Assembly (NCBI GenBank): GCA_964455285.1
Contig: CAYVVG010000013.1
Location: forward strand, 1 to 64,000
Source: CAIVAT01 sp964455285
Lineage (GTDB): Bacteria > Bacteroidota > Bacteroidia > Bacteroidales > FEN-979
Length of the DNA: 64,000 nt
Reading direction: 5' to 3'
Positions 15,735 through 24,809 of the stretch are shown piece by piece. The notes beneath the pieces were generated by a model that worked only from the letters and a program-made list of their open reading frames with translations, searched no databases and was not told the origin of the DNA. A program made the position numbers and the translations under genes. Within the stretch, counting starts at the first letter, position 1, and every line of letters starts with the position of its first letter.

Positions 15735-17345
15735 ATGACAGAAGAGAAGAACCATACTCCCGAACCCAGCTACCTGGTCGATACCGGGAAGCGCACAGGA
15801 CTTATGGCGTGGCTTACCTCGACCGATCACAAGCGGATCGGGCTGATGTACATGTACGCCATGATGGTGTTCTTTAGTGTGGGGGTTATCCTTGGAGTGT
15901 TGATGCGCATGGAGCTGTTCTGGCCCGGCGAGCAGTTTTACGGTCCCCAGGCCTATAACGGCATCTTCACCATTCACGGCATCATCATGATCTTCACCGT
16001 AGTGATCCCCGGGCTGGCAGCCGTGTTCGGCAACTTCGCCATGCCCATCATGATCGGAGCGAAAGACGTGGCATTCCCGAGGCTGAACCTGTTTTCGTTC
16101 TACCTGTTCATCCTGGGGGCAGCGATCGCACTCGCTTCCCAGTTCATGGGCGGCGGCCCCCCCGATACCGGATGGACGTTCTACGCCCCTTACAGCATCC
16201 AAACCCACACCAACGTCGTGGCAGCCGTTTTCGGGGCTTTTGTGCTCGGTTTCTCATCGATCCTTACCGGCCTTAACTTCATCGTGACGATCCACCGCAT
16301 GCGGGCGCCCGGCATGAGTTTTTTCCGGATGCCTCTTTTCCCGTGGTCGCTTTACGCGACCGCCTGGATCCAGGTGCTGGCCACCCCCATCGTGGGGATC
16401 ACCCTGCTGATGATCATTGCCGAACGCTGGCTGCGGATCGGGTTCTTTGACCCCTCGCTCGGCGGCGATCCCATCCTGTACCAGCACCTGTTCTGGATTT
16501 ACTCCCACCCGGCCGTATACATCATGATCCTCCCGGCCATGGGCGTCATCACCGAGATCATCCCCACCTTCGCCCAGCGCAAGGTTTTCGGATACAAGGC
16601 CATCGCCATTTCCAGCCTCGCCATCGCTTCGGTCGGGTATTTCGTATGGGCGCACCACATGTACACTTCGGGCATGAGCCTGACCGCCCGCTGGGTATTC
16701 TCGCTGCTCACGTTCCTGGTGGCGGTCCCCTCCGCCATCAAGGTATTCAACTGGGTCGCGACCATGTACAAAGGGGCTATTTCGGTGAAACCACCGTTCC
16801 TGTATGCCATCGGGTTCATCTTCCTCTTCATGATCGGGGGTATGACGGGACTGTCGCTCGGATCGCTGGCCACCAACGTGCATGTGCATGATACGGCATA
16901 CGTGGTGGCCCATTTCCACTATATCGTATTCGGGGGGGTGGGATTTGCCTTCTTCGCCGCCCTGTTCTACTGGTATCCGAAGATGTACGGGCGGATGTAC
17001 AATGTGCGATGGGCCAACTGGTCGTTCGTTTTTCTTTTCACCGGTTTCAACCTGCTCTATTTCCCGCAGTTCGTGATCGGCATCATGGGGATGCCACGCC
17101 GTTATTTCGATTACCTGCCCCAGTTCACCTTCGGGCACCAGATGTCGTTCTTCGGGGCCGTCCTCCTCGTCATCGGATTCGTGATCCTGCTCCGGACGCT
17201 CTTCAGCAAAAAAGGTGAAAAGGCGCCCGACAACCCCTGGGGCGGTCGCACCTTCGAGTGGACCATCCCCTCGCCTCCCCCGTTGGAGAATTTCGAGGTC
17301 ATGCCGGAGTTGAAGGAGAATGAGGGGCCGTATGATTATCGGTGA
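15735..17345 (+). CDS. ctaD: Cytochrome c oxidase subunit I (A2-type, caa3)
   Basis: 536 residues with about twelve helices. Catalytic subunit that reduces O2 at heme a3-CuB and pumps protons. Heme a ligands H81 and H395, heme a3 ligand H393, CuB ligands H258, H307 and H308, and the cross-linked tyrosine Y262 are all present. K336 (VPSAIKVFNW) marks the K-channel and D111 (GAKDVAFPR) the D-channel entrance. Helix VI reads IYSHPAVY rather than HPEVY. The tyrosine-serine pair in place of the glutamate is the hallmark of A2-type oxidases such as the Rhodothermus marinus caa3 enzyme. Subunit order in the operon is I-III-IV-II instead of the usual II-I-III-IV. The stop codon is embedded in a heptamer repeat array. 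Confidence 0.97.
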   Translation: MTEEKNHTPEPSYLVDTGKRTGLMAWLTSTDHKRIGLMYMYAMMVFFSVGVILGVLMRMELFWPGEQFYGPQAYNGIFTIHGIIMIFTVVIPGLAAVFGNFAMPIMIGAKDVAFPRLNLFSFYLFILGAAIALASQFMGGGPPDTGWTFYAPYSIQTHTNVVAAVFGAFVLGFSSILTGLNFIVTIHRMRAPGMSFFRMPLFPWSLYATAWIQVLATPIVGITLLMIIAERWLRIGFFDPSLGGDPILYQHLFWIYSHPAVYIMILPAMGVITEIIPTFAQRKVFGYKAIAISSLAIASVGYFVWAHHMYTSGMSLTARWVFSLLTFLVAVPSAIKVFNWVATMYKGAISVKPPFLYAIGFIFLFMIGGMTGLSLGSLATNVHVHDTAYVVAHFHYIVFGGVGFAFFAALFYWYPKMYGRMYNVRWANWSFVFLFTGFNLLYFPQFVIGIMGMPRRYFDYLPQFTFGHQMSFFGAVLLVIGFVILLRTLFSKKGEKAPDNPWGGRTFEWTIPSPPPLENFEVMPELKENEGPYDYR

Positions 17346-17388
17346 GGGGTAAAAATCGTCAATCTAAAATCGTAAATCGTCAATCAAT
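17342..17388. repeat. Heptamer array between coxI and coxIII
   Basis: Begins with GTGAGGG on the coxI stop codon. It continues with five degenerate units of an AATCGTA-type word (AATCGTC, AATCTAA, AATCGTA, AATCGTC, AATCAAT) at 17354-17388, ending 2 nt before the coxIII start codon. The usual tight operon spacing is interrupted by it. Confidence 0.6.
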
Positions 17389-17390
17389 AT

Positions 17391-17984
17391 ATGGAACATC
17401 GTGATGACATCGGGGCAAGGCTGGGGATGTGGGTTTTCATCTTCACCGAGATCCTTCTTTTCGGCGGACTCTTTCTGGTCTACGCCATCATGCGAAACCA
17501 TTACTCCACCGAATTCCACCAGGCCGCCCATCACCTGAATGCCTTCATCGGGGTCATCAACACGGTGGTGCTTCTGCTCAGCAGTGCCACCGTGGCCATG
17601 TCGATCACCGCCGTGCAGAAGGGCGACCGGAGAATGGCGATGATCCTGCTGGCGATCACCCTTGTCTGTGCAGGGATCTTCATGGTGAACAAGTATTTCG
17701 AATGGGGACATAAACTCCACATCGGCCTCTACCCGGGTTCGGACCTGATGATCACCCTCAGCCACGGCCAGGTGATGTTCTTCAGCCTCTACTTCTTCAT
17801 GACCGGACTGCATATGCTGCACCTGGTCATCGGCGGGATCATTCTTACCGTAGTCCTGGTGAAGGTGTATCTCGGCACGGTTCACGCCGGCAAATTTGTT
17901 CTCCTGGAGAACGGCGGACTTTACTGGCACCTCGTCGACCTGATCTGGATCTTCCTGTTCCCGCTGCTGTACCTTATTACATAG
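17391..17984 (+). CDS. ctaE: Cytochrome c oxidase subunit III
   Basis: 197 residues, five membrane helices, the short form of subunit III that lacks the first two helices of the mitochondrial protein. It stabilises the proton-uptake side of subunit I. Family features include the helix-start segment GMWVFIFTEILLFGGLF, a conserved His pair in LSHGQVMFFSLYFFMTGLHMLH, and the terminal motif GLYWHLVDLIWIFLFPLLYL. Its start lies directly behind a repeat array, and its TAG stop is the start of another. Confidence 0.96.
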   Translation: MEHRDDIGARLGMWVFIFTEILLFGGLFLVYAIMRNHYSTEFHQAAHHLNAFIGVINTVVLLLSSATVAMSITAVQKGDRRMAMILLAITLVCAGIFMVNKYFEWGHKLHIGLYPGSDLMITLSHGQVMFFSLYFFMTGLHMLHLVIGGIILTVVLVKVYLGTVHAGKFVLLENGGLYWHLVDLIWIFLFPLLYLIT

Positions 17985-18020
17985 TGAGCCGTGAATCGTA
18001 AATCGTAAATCGTAAATCGT
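17984..18020. repeat. Heptamer array between coxIII and coxIV
   Basis: Phase-consistent units from the last base of the stop codon: GTGAGCC, GTGAATC, then three GTAAATC and a partial copy. The sequence shifts smoothly from the GTGAG word to the GTAAATC word, which suggests the two array types share an origin. It creates an in-frame TTG at 18020 upstream of the true coxIV ATG (18026). Confidence 0.7.
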
Positions 18021-18025
18021 TGAAT

Positions 18026-18310
18026 ATGTCTTCCGAAGCTGTTCATATCACCCCGTACCGGACCCATGCCTGGGTGCTGATCTCCCTTCTCGCATTGACC
18101 TTTGTTACGGTCACCGTGACCTGGATCGACCTTTCGGCCCTTACCGTTGCCATGGCTTTGCTGATCGCCTCTGTCAAGGCTTTCATCGTGCTCACCTGGT
18201 TCATGCACCTGAAATTCGAGTCCACCCTGTTCCGGGTCTTCGTGTTCATCGTGCTGTTCATATATGTGCTGGTGATTTTGTTTACGTTGTCGGATTATAT
18301 GTTCCGGTGA
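18026..18310 (+). CDS. ctaF: Cytochrome c oxidase subunit IV (small, prokaryotic)
   Basis: 94 residues with three predicted helices (about 15-35, 38-59, 66-88), matching the small COX4/CtaF family that accompanies caa3 and related oxidases. The middle segment SVKAFIVLTWFMHLKFE is the recognisable family signature. The ATG at 18026 was chosen over the TTG at 18020, which lies inside repeat sequence. The function is structural or assembly-related. Confidence 0.92.
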   Translation: MSSEAVHITPYRTHAWVLISLLALTFVTVTVTWIDLSALTVAMALLIASVKAFIVLTWFMHLKFESTLFRVFVFIVLFIYVLVILFTLSDYMFR

Positions 18311-18368
18311 GTGGTGAGTAGTGAGTGGTGAGTAGAAATCGAAAATCGTAAATCGTAAATCGTAAATC
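18307..18368. repeat. Heptamer array between coxIV and coxII
   Basis: Alternating GTGAGTG and GTGAGTA units (four copies, 18307-18334) start on the coxIV TGA stop. They are followed by about four and a half AATCGTA-type units up to 18368, 3 nt before the coxII ATG. It is the longest and most regular array of the set, about 62 nt. Confidence 0.72.
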
Positions 18369-18371
18369 CTC

Positions 18372-19277
18372 ATGGGTGCATCAAATTTCGCCGAGGGTGT
18401 TGACCTGGCCTTCAAGATCATATTCGGGATCAGCCTGTTCTTCCTGGTGGGCATCACGACCACGATGCTGTGGTTCGTGTACCGGTATAACCGCAAGAGG
18501 CATCCACGGGCGGTGCAGATCCGGGAGAACAATCTCCTCGAGATCACCTGGATCACCATTCCCCTGATCCTGGTGTTGCTGATGTTCTATTACGGATATG
18601 TTGCTTTCAGTCCGCAGCGCACGGTCCCTAAAGATGCCATCCCCATCACCGTCATCGGAAAGATGTGGTCGTGGACGTTCGAATACGAAGGAGGAAAACA
18701 GTCGCCCGTGCTGGTCGTTCCGCTTAACAAGGCCGTTAAACTGAACCTCCGGTCGGAGGATGTGATCCATGCCCTGTACATCCCCGCCTTCCGGGTGAAA
18801 GAAGATGTGGTGCCGGGAAAGAACAACTACATGTGGTTCATCGCACAGCAACCGGGTGAATACGACGTTCTTTGCACCGTTTACTGCGGATTGCGGCATT
18901 CGTACATGGAGACCAAGGCAAGGGTGGTGCCCGAAGCAGAGTATGCCGCCTGGCTGAAAGCCCTCCCCGAAAAGTCGGCCGAACCGGAAGGGCTGGTGAT
19001 CCTGAAAAAGAACGCCTGCACAGGATGTCATTCCATCGACGGGACAAAGATCGTAAGCACCTCTTTCAAAGGTCTTTACGGCAAAAAAGAAAAAGTGGTG
19101 ACCGGTGGAAAGGAGCGTACCATCACGGTCGATGACGATTATATCCGGGCTTCGATCTACGACCCGGAAAAGGACCTTGTGGCCGGGTACCCGAAGGGTC
19201 TCATGAAGACCTATCAAGGTCTGATCACCGAAGAAGAGACCGGCAAGATCATCGAGTACCTGAAGAGCATCAAGTAA
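18372..19277 (+). CDS. ctaC: Cytochrome c oxidase subunit II fused to cytochrome c (caa3)
   Basis: 301 residues. Two N-terminal helices (about 13-36, 55-78), then the cupredoxin domain with the aromatic electron entry KMWSWTFEY and a complete CuA site: H133, C168, C172, H176, M179. A cytochrome c domain is fused C-terminally, with CTGCH at 216-220 and a likely axial M278 in GYPKGLM. This fusion defines caa3-type oxidases and lets the enzyme accept electrons directly from a membrane donor such as the operon's NrfD module. No signal peptide cleavage site is obvious; the first helix may act as an uncleaved anchor. It is encoded last of the four subunits, an unusual order. Confidence 0.96.
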   Translation: MGASNFAEGVDLAFKIIFGISLFFLVGITTTMLWFVYRYNRKRHPRAVQIRENNLLEITWITIPLILVLLMFYYGYVAFSPQRTVPKDAIPITVIGKMWSWTFEYEGGKQSPVLVVPLNKAVKLNLRSEDVIHALYIPAFRVKEDVVPGKNNYMWFIAQQPGEYDVLCTVYCGLRHSYMETKARVVPEAEYAAWLKALPEKSAEPEGLVILKKNACTGCHSIDGTKIVSTSFKGLYGKKEKVVTGGKERTITVDDDYIRASIYDPEKDLVAGYPKGLMKTYQGLITEEETGKIIEYLKSIK

Positions 19278-19289
19278 ATCCGCCTTTCC

Positions 19290-20168
19290 GTGCACTCCGC
19301 AGGCCCCCGCACGCTTTTTGTCCTGACACGGTTTCCCGTATCGCTGGCCGTCACCCTTACTGCTTTTACCGCCCTGGTAATGAGCGCCGAATCCTTCAAC
19401 GTAACCCTGTTGCTCCCCCTGGCCGGGATTTTCCTGCTTGCCTCGGGCGCTTCGGCGCTGAACCAATACCAGGAGTGGCCTTATGACGAAAAAATGGAGC
19501 GGACGCGCCGCCGGCCCATCCCCTCGCGCCGGATCAGTCCCGCCGAAGCGACCCGCGTCGCCATGATCTGCTTTGCAGGGGGGTTGATCCTGCTCTATTA
19601 TTACGCCCCCGGCGAAACCCTGCTGCTGGGCGTCGCCAACATCATCTGGTACAACGGAATATACACCTGGCTGAAACGGAAAACCGCTTTTGCAGTAGTT
19701 CCCGGGGCGCTTACCGGCGCCATCCCCATCTACATGGGCTGGATCGCAGGCGGAGGCAAACCGGAGGCCCCGGAGCCGATGCTCCTGGCCTTCTTCATCT
19801 TTGTGTGGCAGATGCCCCACTTCTGGTTGCTTACGCTGAAATATGGCAAGGAGTATCAGCAGGCAGGCTTCCCGGTGCTAAGCAACTTCCTGTCGGAACG
19901 ACAGATCCGTGCGATCGTACTGGTATGGCTGGCCGCAGCGACGGCGGTGTCGGCCATGATCGTGTACTTCCGCATCCTTCATGTACCCTTGCTCGGGTAC
20001 CTCCTGTCGGGTCTCAACGCGGCGCTGCTGGTGCTGATGGTCTGGCAACTGCTGATCTCAGACCGGATCCGCTTCCGGCTGGTGTTCATGATCGCCAACC
20101 TCTTCATGTTCGCGGTCATGGTTTCCCTGATCGCCAACCGGTTCCTCGGTGCCGGCATGGCTCCATAA
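19290..20168 (+). CDS. ctaB: Protoheme IX farnesyltransferase (heme O synthase)
   Basis: 292 residues from a GTG start, 12 nt after subunit II. UbiA-superfamily prenyltransferase that adds farnesyl to heme B to make heme O, the precursor of heme A for this oxidase. About eight to nine helices. The first Asp-rich motif reads NQYQEWPYDEKMERTRRRP, with Glu in place of the first Asp, as is usual in Bacteroidota members of the family. The second conserved segment is IYTWLKRKTAFAVVPGALTGAIP by position 125-150, and HFWLLTLKYGKEY follows at about 178. No heme A synthase (ctaA) lies in the operon, so heme A must be completed by a gene elsewhere or the oxidase may use heme O. Confidence 0.94.
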   Translation: MHSAGPRTLFVLTRFPVSLAVTLTAFTALVMSAESFNVTLLLPLAGIFLLASGASALNQYQEWPYDEKMERTRRRPIPSRRISPAEATRVAMICFAGGLILLYYYAPGETLLLGVANIIWYNGIYTWLKRKTAFAVVPGALTGAIPIYMGWIAGGGKPEAPEPMLLAFFIFVWQMPHFWLLTLKYGKEYQQAGFPVLSNFLSERQIRAIVLVWLAAATAVSAMIVYFRILHVPLLGYLLSGLNAALLVLMVWQLLISDRIRFRLVFMIANLFMFAVMVSLIANRFLGAGMAP

Positions 20169-20184
20169 CCTCAATCTTTGTCCG

Positions 20185-23100
20185 ATGGAAATGGAAGCAC
20201 TCCTGGACCAATGGAAAAAGTCGGAGCCATCGCCCGTTTCCGGGCAGGCTCTTGCCACGTCGATCCTGGAAACCGCCGGGCGACTGATCCTGGAAAACAG
20301 GGTCCATGAACCTTCGAGAGAAACCTGGCTCGACTTTCTCGACACTTCCCGCATGCCCTCGTTTCTCACCGCCCTGGGCGACGACGGCAAACGCCGGGAG
20401 TGGACACGCACGGTGTTTGCCATCCTGCAGCACACCGGCTACAGCCTGCGCGACCTGATGGAACAGCGGGTTGCCCGGCATCCCCATCAAATTCTTTTCA
20501 GGGACATGACGCCCGCGGTCCCGGTGGAATGGAGCTATGAGCAGATCGACCGGCACCTCCGCGAGATAGCCGCCCTTTTCCTCCGGTCGGTCAGGGAGAG
20601 CCCACGGGTGGCGCTCTACACCGAAAACTGCCTCGAAGGCGCCTGCTCCGACCTGGCCTGCCTGATGTTCGGCATCTATGACACGCCGCTCAGCCCGCAT
20701 TTCAGATCGGATGTGATCGAGACCATCTTCGAACGGCTCAGCATCAATATCGCCCTTGCCGATACGGAAGAGCGGCTGGAGGTCCTGGAGAAGATCCGCG
20801 CGAAGACCGGCCGCCCTATCGTCATCTTTTCACTGCTTCCGGGCGTACCCGGCAACGAGGCATTCCCCTACCTGGCGGAAGCATGTAAAAAGCTGACAAT
20901 CCACGACATCAAAGAAACCCTCTGTTCCACCGCTCTCCCTTCAACCGACCGGGTTGCGACCACCCTCTTCACCTCCGGAAGCACCGGCCTTCCGAAAGGG
21001 GTCTCCTTCTCGGTGTACAACATCATTTCGAAACGGTTCGCCCGGGCTGCCGCCCTGCCCTCGGTGGGTGAGACTGTGTTCCTGTGTTACCTTCCTCTTT
21101 ACCATACCTTTGGAAGGTACCTCGAATTGACCGGAGCCCTCTTCTGGGGAGGGACCTATACCTTTGCCGGCAATACATCGCCGGAAACTCTCTTCTCGCT
21201 GTTCCCGAGGGTCAATCCCACAGGGTTCATCAGCATCCCCCTCCGGTGGCAGGAACTCTACGAACGTTGCCAGGAGGCGATCGGCCAGGTGGAAAGTCCC
21301 GCCTTCCATGAGCAGGCCGTCCGGTCGGTCGTCGGCAGCCGTCTTTCATGGGGGCTCTCGGCCGCCGGGTACCTGGATCCGGCGGTATTCCTCTTCTTCA
21401 ACCGCTTCGGCATCGGGCTGAACAGCGGGTTCGGGATGACCGAGGCGACCGGTGGGATCACGATGACCCCGCCGGGAAGGTACCGCGAAAACACGGTCGG
21501 GATTCCGCTTCCCGGGGTGACTACCCGGTTGGCCGGGAACGGGGAACTGGAGATCAGCGGCGATTATATCGGCCGCTACCTCGAAGATGCCGGGCCGGGC
21601 GACACCATCCCCTTCCCGTCGCCGGATGAACAGTCGTGGTGGCTCTCAACGGGCGATGTGTTCGAGGTATCCGGCGACGGTTATCACCAGATCGTTGACC
21701 GGGTAAAGGATATTTACAAGAACAACCGGGGCCAGACCGTCGCCCCCCAGGTGCTCGAAAAGAAATTCTTCAAGGTGCCCGGAATCAGGAGTGTTTTCCT
21801 GGTCGGCGACAACCGGCCCTACAACGTTCTGCTCATTGTCCCCGACCGCTCCGACCCGGTATTCGGCACGATGGAGGCAGCCAACCTCGACGAGTACTTC
21901 CACCAGATTGTGATGAAAGCGAACACCGGGGTGGCACCCTATGAACGTGTGATCAATTTTGCACTTCTCGACCGTGACTTCAGCGCCGAAAAGGGAGAAC
22001 TGACCCCGAAGGGTTCGTTCAACCGTAAAACGATCGGGGAAAATTTCCGGGAAACGATCGAGCGCCTCTACACCGGCACAAGCATAAGGATCGACGCGGG
22101 TGCATTTTCCATCACTGTGCCGAAGTGGTTTTACCGCGACCTGGGGATCCTGGAGAGCGATATCGTGTTCGAAGGCCGCCGGCTGATCAACCGGCGTGAC
22201 GGGACGAAGTTGCCGGTGAGTGCCATGGGCCGGGGAGTGTTCCGGGTAGGGCACCTGAAATACGAGATCAGCGGAACCACCATCGACCTTGGGTTGATGA
22301 CACGTCAGCCCAAGCTATGGACCGGCAATCCTGCGCTTATCGCTTTCTGCCCGGTCAAGGAGGGCTGGGACACCCCGATGAAAGAGATAGCCCCGGGTCC
22401 CCGGGTGTACCGGTTCCGCAGGCTTGCCGACCGGGATATACCCGACGTGGGTTCAATGCGCGACCCGCGGCTGGCCGAAACGAACACCCTGGTATTCAGC
22501 GTGTTTTTCAAACCTCCTCATCAGGCCCTTCCCGAACTGGAGGAGTTGGGGCGCAGGATGCTTCACTCCGAGCCGCGCCTGGCCATGGTGATCCGTCACC
22601 GGATGGAAGCGCTGGCCTATCATCCCGTCGAGGAGATCCGCTGCCTGGCCTACCGGATGATCCTGCTGAAAGCTCCGAACCCCGAAGAGATCCGGAACAT
22701 GCCTTCGTTCATCGAATCGGGTCTTCCCTTTTTAAACGAAAAGTCGATCCGGGAGATCGCAGCCGGCAACTTTGGCAAACACCGCCTCGACGCGCTCAAG
22801 CAGCGGTTGTACTGGTACCGGGCCCACCTCCGCTGGCCGGCTTCGGCGCGTCATCGCCGGGCCTTCGGCGATGTGCTGGGGATGTTGTTCAACTTCGCCG
22901 TTACTCACCGTGATTATTACGTACCGGTAAGGGCGGAACTGTCACGCTGGATCCTTCATCGCGAAGACCGGCGGCTGTCGCGCCTTGCCGAGGGCTATTT
23001 TCACTCGCTGGCCAACCTCTTCGAAAAGGAGATGGAGCGGAGCACCCCACGCGAGCCCCGGTCGCTCTGGCAGGAAAAACTGGTTTTCGAACACGGGATA

Positions 23101-24774
23101 CCCGAGCAGGAGAAGAGACGGATCACCGGCATATTCCGCTCCACTTCCTTCCTGGAGGAGAGCATACTGCTCACCTTCAGCGAGCCCGGATTCCATCTCC
23201 GGCAGGTTGCCGGAAAAGGCATCTGGGTGATCCGCTTGCTGGCGTTCAAGGAATTCAAGCATTACCGGCTTTCCATCAATACCGTCGACGGAAAGCACTT
23301 TGATCTTCACATGGTGATGAGCGAGAATCCCGATTTCGTTCCTCCCCGGCCCGACACATTTTACTGGCTGGCATCGCTGGCCGGTTTCCCGTTCGGAACA
23401 CCGGTGGCTCCCCTGCTCGGGAGCAGCCGGCCTAAACTGGGGGTACTCACCACGCAATACCTTGGCGGACTGACAACCTGGGACAAGATCAGGGAACTTT
23501 CGGAAATTCACCGGTCATCGGGCTATTCGCGATCCAATGCCTGGAGAAAGATCTTCATCAAATCGTTCGCGGTCATATTCAAAGCCTGGCACCACAGCGG
23601 GTTCCGCATCATACCCGGAGCCATCTCTCCCGCCAATATCGCCATCCCGGAGATGGATTTCCGCGAGAATGCCGTGATCCTGTCACTGGCTGGCTGGGCG
23701 GAGTACACCGATCCCCTCTCGCTGGTAGCGCCCATCCTCCAGGATTTTTATTGCAGGACCGCCGCCCTCTATCCCTGGTGCAAAGGAGAACTGGATGTTA
23801 CATGGATCTTCGACGGTTGCATCGAAGCCCTGGGCAAGGAGGAGGCGGGAAAATTCCTGGAGACTCTGCGGGTCCTGCTCGACGGGCGCCCGGTAACCTG
23901 TTTTGACTCGGTCGAACTCCTTACGCGGCTCGACCACTACCTCACCGCCTCCTTCCCGCGATATTACCTGCCGGTAGCACTGTTCAGCGCCATCGATCAC
24001 TACCAGGACTGGTTCCGGATGAATCCGCTGACAACCCCTGCCGCCCGCGAGCAGACCTGCCTGGAACTGCTCGAACTGTACAAATTGCAGCAGGAGGTGG
24101 AACTGATCCGGTATCGTTTTTACCGCCACACCTGCTTTTCCGATTTGGATGAGGCGATCCGCATCGCATTCGACCGGCTTCTCGATCGCATGGCCGAACG
24201 GCCAGCCGGTCTTGCGATCCAGCTCGTGGAACTTTCCGATCTGCAATCGACGCTGCAGGACGCCGATATGAAAAATATTTTCGCCCGCATGGTTTTCCCC
24301 CGCCTCAAGGGGGATCCCGGATTCGACATGATGCGGGTGGGCGAGAGCGCCCGCGAACACGTACTGGTCCGGTTTACGTTTGAGGACAAGACCGGCCGGA
24401 GGTACACGCTTCGTGAACCCCTGACTGCGCGGGAAATCGGGCAGCTATACCAGCTGTTCTTCCGCGAGAACTACCCCAAGGAGATCACCGATGGCGACCG
24501 CCAGTACGTTCTTTACGATGAGACCGACCGGCTGATCGGGGGCATTACCTACCGGCAAATGGATGAAAGGATCATCCTCCTCGACGGCCTGGTGGTCATC
24601 TCATCGCTTCAGGGTAGAGGGATCGCCTCGGGCATGATCGAAAAGTTCTTTGCCGTCATGGCAGCCGGCGGAGTCGAGATCGTCAAGGCCCATTTCCTCT
24701 TCGGAAATTATTACATGAAACATTTCTTTGAGGTGGACCGCCAATGGGGCGCTCTCATCAAAAAGTTAAAATAA
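20185..24774 (+). CDS. Large AMP-forming ligase / unknown middle domain / GNAT fusion
   Basis: 1529 residues from the ATG at 20185. Residues about 75-640 form an ANL-superfamily adenylating domain: A3 loop TLFTSGSTGLPKG (about 260), A5 FGMTEATGG (about 416), A7 LSTGDVF (about 488), A8 DRVKDIYKNNRGQ (about 505) and a C-terminal lysine region GELTPKGSFNRK (about 610). An acyl-CoA synthetase-like activity is likely; the substrate is unknown. Residues about 640-1400 are unassigned. They include a helical-repeat-like stretch and a segment GFRIIPGAISPANIAIPE that recalls the catalytic-loop region of phosphotransferase/kinase-like folds, but this is only a resemblance. Residues about 1409-1529 form a GNAT acetyltransferase (VVISSLQGRGIASGMIEKFF is the acetyl-CoA loop). 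No carrier-protein site was found. It begins 16 nt after ctaB, so it may be co-transcribed. Confidence 0.85.
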   Translation: MEMEALLDQWKKSEPSPVSGQALATSILETAGRLILENRVHEPSRETWLDFLDTSRMPSFLTALGDDGKRREWTRTVFAILQHTGYSLRDLMEQRVARHPHQILFRDMTPAVPVEWSYEQIDRHLREIAALFLRSVRESPRVALYTENCLEGACSDLACLMFGIYDTPLSPHFRSDVIETIFERLSINIALADTEERLEVLEKIRAKTGRPIVIFSLLPGVPGNEAFPYLAEACKKLTIHDIKETLCSTALPSTDRVATTLFTSGSTGLPKGVSFSVYNIISKRFARAAALPSVGETVFLCYLPLYHTFGRYLELTGALFWGGTYTFAGNTSPETLFSLFPRVNPTGFISIPLRWQELYERCQEAIGQVESPAFHEQAVRSVVGSRLSWGLSAAGYLDPAVFLFFNRFGIGLNSGFGMTEATGGITMTPPGRYRENTVGIPLPGVTTRLAGNGELEISGDYIGRYLEDAGPGDTIPFPSPDEQSWWLSTGDVFEVSGDGYHQIVDRVKDIYKNNRGQTVAPQVLEKKFFKVPGIRSVFLVGDNRPYNVLLIVPDRSDPVFGTMEAANLDEYFHQIVMKANTGVAPYERVINFALLDRDFSAEKGELTPKGSFNRKTIGENFRETIERLYTGTSIRIDAGAFSITVPKWFYRDLGILESDIVFEGRRLINRRDGTKLPVSAMGRGVFRVGHLKYEISGTTIDLGLMTRQPKLWTGNPALIAFCPVKEGWDTPMKEIAPGPRVYRFRRLADRDIPDVGSMRDPRLAETNTLVFSVFFKPPHQALPELEELGRRMLHSEPRLAMVIRHRMEALAYHPVEEIRCLAYRMILLKAPNPEEIRNMPSFIESGLPFLNEKSIREIAAGNFGKHRLDALKQRLYWYRAHLRWPASARHRRAFGDVLGMLFNFAVTHRDYYVPVRAELSRWILHREDRRLSRLAEGYFHSLANLFEKEMERSTPREPRSLWQEKLVFEHGIPEQEKRRITGIFRSTSFLEESILLTFSEPGFHLRQVAGKGIWVIRLLAFKEFKHYRLSINTVDGKHFDLHMVMSENPDFVPPRPDTFYWLASLAGFPFGTPVAPLLGSSRPKLGVLTTQYLGGLTTWDKIRELSEIHRSSGYSRSNAWRKIFIKSFAVIFKAWHHSGFRIIPGAISPANIAIPEMDFRENAVILSLAGWAEYTDPLSLVAPILQDFYCRTAALYPWCKGELDVTWIFDGCIEALGKEEAGKFLETLRVLLDGRPVTCFDSVELLTRLDHYLTASFPRYYLPVALFSAIDHYQDWFRMNPLTTPAAREQTCLELLELYKLQQEVELIRYRFYRHTCFSDLDEAIRIAFDRLLDRMAERPAGLAIQLVELSDLQSTLQDADMKNIFARMVFPRLKGDPGFDMMRVGESAREHVLVRFTFEDKTGRRYTLREPLTAREIGQLYQLFFRENYPKEITDGDRQYVLYDETDRLIGGITYRQMDERIILLDGLVVISSLQGRGIASGMIEKFFAVMAAGGVEIVKAHFLFGNYYMKHFFEVDRQWGALIKKLK

Positions 24775-24777
24775 TTG

Positions 24778-24785
24778 TACTTTTG
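24778..24785 (+). promoter_or_regulatory. Putative -7 element (TACTTTTG) of icd
   Basis: Exact TAnnTTTG match, 24 nt upstream of the icd ATG at 24810. It lies in the short AT-rich spacer after the fusion gene. No convincing -33 element is present. Confidence 0.55.
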
Positions 24786-24809
24786 CCCATCAGATATAAA
24801 TATGAACAT

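Noticed and set aside
17342..18368. Heptamer arrays as CRISPR repeats
   Set aside because: Units are contiguous without spacers and only 7 nt long.
18381..19820. 479-codon minus-strand frame across coxII and ctaB
   Set aside because: Antisense shadow of two conserved genes; no homology-like features.
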